Of a DNA stretch of 64,000 bases, positions 59,387-64,000 are shown piece by piece. Each line of letters starts with the position of its first letter. Within the stretch, counting starts at the first letter, position 1. The stretch comes from CAZMYM01 sp964620325. GTDB lineage: Bacteria; Bipolaricaulota; Bipolaricaulia; UBA7950; UBA9294. The notes beneath the pieces were generated by a model that saw nothing but the letters and a program-made list of their open reading frames with translations, was not told the origin of the DNA and did not search any database. The stretch is from assembly GCA_964620325.1 (NCBI GenBank), contig CAZUIM010000001.1, positions 62,001 to 126,000 of the forward strand, in the 5' to 3' direction. A program made the translations under genes and the position numbers.

Positions 59387-61303
59387 CTATGACGGGTCCG
59401 ATGTGTCGAGCTGTCCTCGCTCTTGAGAGGATCCGAAGCCCCGATCGGGAAGTGTCCTGGAACGCCGCGATCGTGCTCGAACCCCTCGCTCGCTCCGAGC
59501 GCGTCGAAGCGCGATGACGCCGCGCTGACGCTCTCCGTCGACGAAGACGCTCAGTCCGCACGAGAACGTGTAGTGAACCATGAAATCATCCCTGTAGGCC
59601 ACGTGTTGTTCTGCGAGCAGGTCGTGGTTCAGCCGGTCGCCGGCCTCCTCGCTGAACGGGAGATACAGAACGCCGCTCCCGACCATGTCAGCGTAGAAGT
59701 GCGTTCCATACGAAAGCTCGGGAGCGAACGATTCCGTCGACATCTCGACGATGACCGAGGCGCCGGAGATCTCGCTGTACTGAGCCGGGACGCCGAGTTG
59801 GGGATTGCTCGACGCCCAACGTCCAGGCCCCATCAGGATGTAGGGCTCGTCGAGATCGGACAGCCTCCGGTTGACCCGTCCGATCGAACGCGCGATCTCG
59901 TAGCCCTTGTCCCAGCGATACGAGTCGGAGGGGACGAGAACGAGATGCCGGAGGGCGTCGATCCGACCGTTCCCGAGGACCTTGTGGCACTCCAGTAGAA
60001 GGTCCCGGTCCTCGACGTCGGGCACGTGAATGCGGCGGTGCTGGGAACGGCTTCCGAGCGGCCGGACTTGAAGGATCTGGAAGAGGGGGGCGGTCGAGTC
60101 GGTCTCCTCGACTCCAGGGAAGTCGATCGCGAACTCGAGGTCGATCGGAAGCTCCAGAGACGCAGTGAAGCCACGAAGGAGGTTCCGGATAAGCGGCGTC
60201 AGCGGCATGATCCCGTTTGTCTCGATCAGGCGCGTGAACGAGGCGATGAGTCGGTCGGACGGATCGATCGGCGCGGCGAGCGAGATCTCTCGCAAGTCCC
60301 CGTCGGAATCGACGCGGGAGCAAATCAGACGGAGGAGCGGATTGTCGAGCTCGTTCAGTTTCCGTTGGGCCAAGTGCCCGGCGTTCATGTCCAGTACGTC
60401 CACCGTCTCTTGGGAGAAGCGGATGATCGTCTTGACGTCGTTCCCCTCGGGCCGGAGGCCGGGGAGACCGGGGGAGAAGACGCGCGCGTACTCGCGGCCG
60501 ACCGCCCGCGTTCCGGTGCCGACCACGAGGCGGACGACGCCGTCTTCCGGGTTCAGCCGGCTCGTCCACGGGTAGTAGTTCCTCGAGAAGGCGACGCCTC
60601 CGATGAGCGGGTAGAAGAGGGCGTTCTTGTACGGACTTCCGACCATGTTCTGGATCAGAATCGCCATTCGCTCCTTGCGCCAGTCGAGGCCGTGGCGTTT
60701 CCGGTAGGCGCGCGCGTTCGCGGCGAAGGTCGATGCATAGATCCGCTTGATCGTGTGAACGAGCGTCGCAAGTCGCTCGTCGAGCGACCCACGATTCGGC
60801 AGGAAATCGGAGAGGTAGATCCCGGCGAACGAGTGCTCCGGATCGTCCTCCATCACTGACGACGAGCGAACCGCGAGCGGTCGCATCTCGCGCTCGAGGA
60901 GTGGTCTGAGTCGGTCTGCCCATTCTTCGGGGAACGCTGCAGCGACGATCCGCTCGCCGAGTTCTTCGAGGTTGATACGTCCTTCGCACCCAGCGGTGAC
61001 GTCACTCTGCAGGTCGTTTCGCTCCATGAACGCGAGGAACGCGTCGGCCGTCAGCACGGTCGAATCCGGGAAACCTAGCAGGTCCTGAACCTCCGAGAGG
61101 CTCGCATCGTCACGGATCGCGTTCATCGCGAACAGAAGACCACGCGCCTTCCCCCCGATCTCTCCCGTTCCGATCATCCGCATCTGGTGCGGGAGGCTGG
61201 CCGGATCGAACCGGTAGGTCCCATCGATCGACCTGCCGAACCGGAAGAATCGGGAGGACCGGGAACGCGGCTTCCGTCGTCGATGTGTGAGTCGGCCGGA
61301 CAT
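59387..61303 (-). CDS. PEP-synthase/PPDK N-terminal (ATP-grasp) domain protein without phosphohistidine domain
   Basis: 638 residues. Residues about 40-430 match the ATP-grasp domain of PEP synthase and pyruvate phosphate dikinase: GEIGGKARGLLFAMN, PLAVRSSSVMEDDPEHSFAG, MAILIQNMVG and ending LFQILQVRPLG. The phosphohistidine swivel and PEP-binding domains of those enzymes are absent. Instead a C-terminal region (about 490-600) has EPYILMGPGRWASSNPQLGV, GASVIVEMS, LSYGTHFYADMVGSGVLYL and LSVFVDGERQRGVIAL, a conserved but uncharacterised arrangement. The last 40 residues are basic and may be disordered. It follows the NUDIX gene by three bases in the oxidoreductase operon. It may phosphorylate a separate protein or small molecule; reaction unknown. 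Confidence 0.83.
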   Translation of the reverse strand: MSGRLTHRRRKPRSRSSRFFRFGRSIDGTYRFDPASLPHQMRMIGTGEIGGKARGLLFAMNAIRDDASLSEVQDLLGFPDSTVLTADAFLAFMERNDLQSDVTAGCEGRINLEELGERIVAAAFPEEWADRLRPLLEREMRPLAVRSSSVMEDDPEHSFAGIYLSDFLPNRGSLDERLATLVHTIKRIYASTFAANARAYRKRHGLDWRKERMAILIQNMVGSPYKNALFYPLIGGVAFSRNYYPWTSRLNPEDGVVRLVVGTGTRAVGREYARVFSPGLPGLRPEGNDVKTIIRFSQETVDVLDMNAGHLAQRKLNELDNPLLRLICSRVDSDGDLREISLAAPIDPSDRLIASFTRLIETNGIMPLTPLIRNLLRGFTASLELPIDLEFAIDFPGVEETDSTAPLFQILQVRPLGSRSQHRRIHVPDVEDRDLLLECHKVLGNGRIDALRHLVLVPSDSYRWDKGYEIARSIGRVNRRLSDLDEPYILMGPGRWASSNPQLGVPAQYSEISGASVIVEMSTESFAPELSYGTHFYADMVGSGVLYLPFSEEAGDRLNHDLLAEQHVAYRDDFMVHYTFSCGLSVFVDGERQRGVIALRRARSERGVRARSRRSRTLPDRGFGSSQERGQLDTSDPS

Positions 61304-61306
61304 CGG

Positions 61307-61858
61307 TCACTCCGTGTGCTCGATCGGGTGGCTCCCGAGCCATCCGATCGCGAGAATGGTCTTCGCGTCCAGGATGAGGCCGCCCTCGATCATCTCGAGG
61401 AGACGGTCGACCGCGAACGGCTCGCATTGGACGATCTCGTCGGGATCCGGTATGCCGACCGACCGGAGCCGATCGGCGACGAAGAGCGTGATTCGCTCGT
61501 CGGAGAAGCCCGGTGTCGTGAAGAACGTCATCCGCTCACGCCAGTCGTCGGCATCGTAGCCGGTCTCTTCGCGCAGTTCGCGGCGAGCGCATGCGAGTGG
61601 CGCCTCCCCCGGCTCGAGCTTCCCGGCCGGGATTTCCCACAGCATGCAGCCGACGGCGGGACGCTCCTGTCGCACCAGCAGGATCTCTCCGGTCGCGAGG
61701 CGTGGAAGGATCGCGACGGCGCCCGGGTGGGTAACGATCTCGTATTGCTTGGTCCGGCCGTCGGGGTCCACGAACGTGTCGAGGTGGACGCGGAGGATCC
61801 GACCGTCATAGACGGTCCGGCAGGCCGACCGCTCAGACGGCGTCGTGTCCGCGTTCAA
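61307..61858 (-). CDS. NUDIX hydrolase, ADP-ribose pyrophosphatase-like
   Basis: 183 residues from a TTG at 61858 inside the end of the preceding gene; no ATG or GTG lies before the conserved region, so this start is the best available. The NUDIX box reads GKLEPGEAPLACARRELREE with TGYD following, complete for G-x5-E-x7-REUxEExGU. The upstream VRQERPAVGCMLWEIPAG wording is typical of ADP-ribose pyrophosphatases. It would hydrolyse ADP-ribose or related nucleoside diphosphates. The 26-bp overlap with the gamma-subunit gene suggests translational coupling. Confidence 0.88.
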   Translation of the reverse strand: MNADTTPSERSACRTVYDGRILRVHLDTFVDPDGRTKQYEIVTHPGAVAILPRLATGEILLVRQERPAVGCMLWEIPAGKLEPGEAPLACARRELREETGYDADDWRERMTFFTTPGFSDERITLFVADRLRSVGIPDPDEIVQCEPFAVDRLLEMIEGGLILDAKTILAIGWLGSHPIEHTE

Positions 61859-62372
61859 GCGCCTGCTCGTTGAGCGGGACGAACTTCGCCTTCCCGCTCG
61901 CCTCGAGCATCCTGGTCATCGTTGCTTTGATCGTGTCGAGCGGCACGAAGCCGGTCACCTTGACGTACGCGCCGAGGGCGACCATGTTGAGCGCCCGCGC
62001 GTTACCGACGTCGATGGCGATCTCATTCAGTGGGACGTAGACCGCGTCGACGTTCGTACGCTCGACCTTCTGGTGCACGAGGGACTCGTTGACGATGATC
62101 GACCCACCGGACGAGACGATCGACTCGAATTTCTCCAGCGAGGGCCGATTCATCGCGATCAGAGCCGATGGCTCATCGACGATCGGTGAACCGACCGGTT
62201 CGTCCGAGAGAACGACGGTGCAGTTCGCTGTTCCTCCGCGCATCTCCGGTCCATACGATGGGAGCCAGGTCACCTCGAGGCCGTGATCCATCCCCGCTTG
62301 AGCGAGGATCTTGCCGGCGAGGATGACGCCCTGGCCGCCGAATCCTGCGATGATGACCGATCGTTCCATCAT
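61833..62372 (-). CDS. vorC: 2-oxoacid:ferredoxin oxidoreductase gamma subunit
   Basis: 179 residues from the ATG at 62372, which overlaps the beta-subunit stop (ATGA); GGGGG precedes it. Motifs of the gamma family: IIAGFGGQGVILAGKILAQAG, TWLPSYGPEMRGGTANCTVV and SEP-like segments, then ALNMVALGAYVKVTGF. It binds coenzyme A in 2-oxoacid oxidoreductases that convert 2-oxoacids to acyl-CoA, CO2 and reduced ferredoxin. It follows the beta and alpha genes in transcription order. No ferredoxin-like delta subunit is seen downstream; it could lie upstream beyond the window. Confidence 0.9.
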   Translation of the reverse strand: MMERSVIIAGFGGQGVILAGKILAQAGMDHGLEVTWLPSYGPEMRGGTANCTVVLSDEPVGSPIVDEPSALIAMNRPSLEKFESIVSSGGSIIVNESLVHQKVERTNVDAVYVPLNEIAIDVGNARALNMVALGAYVKVTGFVPLDTIKATMTRMLEASGKAKFVPLNEQALERGHDAV

Positions 62373-63130
62373 GCCCCCTTGTCGACGAGATCGCCGAGCG
62401 GAAAGACCTCGGTGACGGTCTCTCGTACGTGGTCGTTCGCCTGGACCGGCGTCATCCGCCAATTCGTCGGGCAGGTCGCCAGAACCTCTACGAGCGAGTA
62501 TCCCTTGCCCGAGATCTGGTTCTCGAACGCCTTCTTGATCGCCTTCGTTGCATCGTGAATGCGGCGCGTGTCGTAAAGGGCCTGTCGGGTGACGTAGATG
62601 GGGGCTTCGAGCTGCGCGATCATTTCCGAGAACCGGATCGGATAGCCGAAGAGCTCCGCGCTCCGCCCCTCGGGCGTCGTCGTCGTTCGCTGATTGATCA
62701 GAGACGTCGGCGCCATCTCGCCGCCGGTCATCCCGTAGATCTGGTTGTTTACGAAGATGACGGTGATCTTCTCGCCGCGATTGGCGGCGTGGATCGACTC
62801 GGCTGTCCCGATGCTGGCGAAATCGCCATCGCCCTGGTACGAGAAGACGATCAGGTTCGGATCGGCTCGCTTGATGCCGGTGGCGACGGCGCTCGCACGC
62901 CCGTGGGCGGCCTGGAGCGCATCGCACTTGTACCAGAGGTACGCGAAGACGGAGCATCCGACCGGGGCGATCCCGACCGTGCGTTCGGCGATCCCCAGCT
63001 CATCGATCGCTTGGCCGATGATGCGGGTGAGGATCCCGTGATGACAGCCGGGGCAATACGTGAAATGCGCGTCGGTCAGGCTTTTCGGACGTTCGAACAC
63101 CTTCGTCATGTTCGAGGTGTCAACCGGCAT
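62369..63130 (-). CDS. vorA: 2-oxoacid:ferredoxin oxidoreductase beta subunit (ThDP-binding)
   Basis: 253 residues; its start lies 11 bases inside the end of the alpha gene. It binds thiamine diphosphate and FeS: FTYCPGCHHGILTRIIGQAI with the Cys pair, APVGCSVFAYLWYKCDALQAAHGRASAVATG, SYQGDGDFASIGTAE for Mg-ThDP, and VNNQIYGMTGGEMAPTS. A fourth Cys appears late in EVLATCPTNW. The length and TCPTNWRM ending match the VorA/KorB type (branched-chain 2-oxoacid or 2-oxoglutarate) more than pyruvate enzymes. The substrate is not proven; branched-chain 2-oxoacids are favoured by the VorB-like alpha subunit. Confidence 0.9.
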   Translation of the reverse strand: MPVDTSNMTKVFERPKSLTDAHFTYCPGCHHGILTRIIGQAIDELGIAERTVGIAPVGCSVFAYLWYKCDALQAAHGRASAVATGIKRADPNLIVFSYQGDGDFASIGTAESIHAANRGEKITVIFVNNQIYGMTGGEMAPTSLINQRTTTTPEGRSAELFGYPIRFSEMIAQLEAPIYVTRQALYDTRRIHDATKAIKKAFENQISGKGYSLVEVLATCPTNWRMTPVQANDHVRETVTEVFPLGDLVDKGA

Positions 63131-64000
63131 GTTTCTTCACCTCACTCAGGATTCCACGCGGTGTCGGCACGACGCCGCCGAGTTCCCCGTAGAACGGTGT
63201 CTCGGCTCGCTCGGCGACCGCGAGGCGCACGTCTTCCCACATCTGTCCGGCGCTCATCTCGACGGTCAGAACCGTCTGAACACGATCGGCGAGAACGCAC
63301 AGCGGATCGTAGGGGAAAGGCCAGAGGGTGATCGGTCGGAACAGGCCGAGCTTGATTCCCTCTTCGCGTGCCTGGCGGACGACCGTCTTGGCGATCCGTG
63401 CGACCGTTCCGTAGGCGGCGATCACGATCTCCGCGTCGTCGGTCATCGTCTCTTCGTGCCGCACCTCGTTTTCGGTGATCCGCGCGTACTTCTCCTGGAG
63501 GACGAGGTTCATCTCCTTCAGCCGCTCCGGGTCGAGGTCGAATGACAGGATGATGTTCGGGGCGCGCCCCTTCGCACCCGTCGTCGCCCACGGCTTCTCG
63601 GGGAGGCTGTTCATATCGACCGGCTCGGGAAGCTCGACCGGCTCCATCATCTGACCGAGCATTCCGTCAGCGAGGATCATCACGGGGGTCCGGTACGCGT
63701 CGGCCAGATCGAAGGCGAGCATCGTCAGCTCACCGGCCTCAGGAACGGTCGACGGGGCGAGGACGATCATATGGTAGTCACCGTGTCCGCCACCCTTCGT
63801 CGACTGGAAGTAGTCGCACTGCGACGGGGCGATGTTCCCGAGGCCTGGTCCCCCGCGGACGATATTGACGATGACCGCCGGAAGGTTCGATCCGGCGAGA
63901 TAGGAGATCCCCTCCTGCTTCAGGCTGATCCCCGGCGAGGACGATGATGTCATCGTGCGGACGCCGGCGGCGGCTGCACCGTAGATCATGCTGATCGCGG
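63120..64000 (-). CDS. vorB: 2-oxoacid:ferredoxin oxidoreductase alpha subunit, VorB-like, 5'-truncated by the window
   Basis: About 293 residues are visible; the frame remains open to the window edge, so the N-terminus is missing. Features: VRTMTSSSSPGISLKQEGIS, VNIVRGGPGLGNIAPSQCDY, GGGHGDYHMIVLAPSTVPEAG, LADGMLGQMMEPVELPEP and a C-terminal domain with FRPITLWPFPYDPL and TVEMSAGQMWEDVRLAV. These wordings correspond to 3-methyl-2-oxobutanoate dehydrogenase subunit VorB. The product would be isobutyryl-CoA or related acyl-CoA plus reduced ferredoxin, or the reverse reaction for amino-acid synthesis. First visible gene of a minus-strand unit with beta, gamma, NUDIX and ATP-grasp genes. Confidence 0.9.
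   Translation of the reverse strand, partial: AISMIYGAAAAGVRTMTSSSSPGISLKQEGISYLAGSNLPAVIVNIVRGGPGLGNIAPSQCDYFQSTKGGGHGDYHMIVLAPSTVPEAGELTMLAFDLADAYRTPVMILADGMLGQMMEPVELPEPVDMNSLPEKPWATTGAKGRAPNIILSFDLDPERLKEMNLVLQEKYARITENEVRHEETMTDDAEIVIAAYGTVARIAKTVVRQAREEGIKLGLFRPITLWPFPYDPLCVLADRVQTVLTVEMSAGQMWEDVRLAVAERAETPFYGELGGVVPTPRGILSEVKKHAG

Noticed and set aside
1..64000. tRNA, rRNA, insertion sequences, prophage or integrase genes
   Set aside because: No T-loop consensus, rRNA segment, transposase motif or terminal inverted repeat was noticed; a tRNA scan would be the decisive check.

Overview
This is about 64 kb of high-GC bacterial chromosome with tightly packed genes, many joined by 4-bp ATGA or GTGA overlaps. 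The gene content suggests an anaerobic bacterium able to run at least part of the Wood-Ljungdahl pathway. It has formate-tetrahydrofolate ligase, a MetF/MetV methylene-tetrahydrofolate reductase, a [NiFe] hydrogenase, a ferredoxin-linked 2-oxoacid oxidoreductase, an aldehyde:ferredoxin oxidoreductase and acetate uptake and activation genes. Two beta-rich secreted proteins end in an aromatic residue, which hints at an outer membrane. A Bipolaricaulota (Acetothermia/OP1)-like lineage is my best guess; no rRNA or other taxonomic marker is present, so this is inference.

Layout. 1-5.4 kb: two secreted proteins rich in Ig-like and cadherin-like domains; the first is cut by the window edge. 5.4-9.9 kb (minus): an oxidative pentose phosphate operon, pgi-rpiA-zwf-pgl. 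10.1-20.8 kb: an alpha-glucoside locus. A MalK-type ATPase gene on the minus strand diverges from a plus-strand run of ROK regulator, AglEFG-like transporter, short debranching-type glycosidase, beta-phosphoglucomutase/trehalose-phosphatase fusion and GH65 phosphorylase. 20.9-30.6 kb: a small membrane protein, amidohydrolase, AOR, threonine/serine dehydratase, oligoribonuclease, SatP-type acetate transporter, a winged-helix regulator and a BtuFCD-like cobalamin/iron-chelate importer.

30.6-35.0 kb (minus): an apparent operon of hydrogenase small and large subunits, maturation protease, metV and metF. It places a soluble-looking hydrogenase directly beside the methyl-branch reductase and is the most interesting metabolic observation here. 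35.3-45.9 kb: an envelope region with a secreted PLD-like/lamin-tail protein, a 510-bp spacer holding a good promoter and strong predicted RNA structures, a beta-rich protein, and a 2,629-residue surface protein with Ig-like and Ca-binding (thrombospondin type 3-like) repeats. 46.4-48.1 kb: fhs. 49.1 kb: a 56-residue ribbon-helix-helix protein. 49.4-54.5 kb: acs and a lytic transglycosylase (both minus), then DUF502, accD and accA. 54.5-59.3 kb: a second hydrogenase-type protease, transketolase (minus), class II aldolase and a PPi-type phosphofructokinase. 59.4-64 kb (minus): a VorBAC-type oxidoreductase (alpha subunit cut by the window edge), a NUDIX hydrolase and a PEP-synthase-like ATP-grasp protein.

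Together the genes describe import and phosphorolytic use of alpha-glucosides through glycolysis and the pentose phosphate pathway. Acetate and 2-oxoacid reactions link to acetyl-CoA and ferredoxin, and H2 and C1 chemistry runs through the tetrahydrofolate branch. Two surface-protein clusters flank this metabolism. No tRNA, rRNA, CRISPR array, insertion sequence or prophage was seen.
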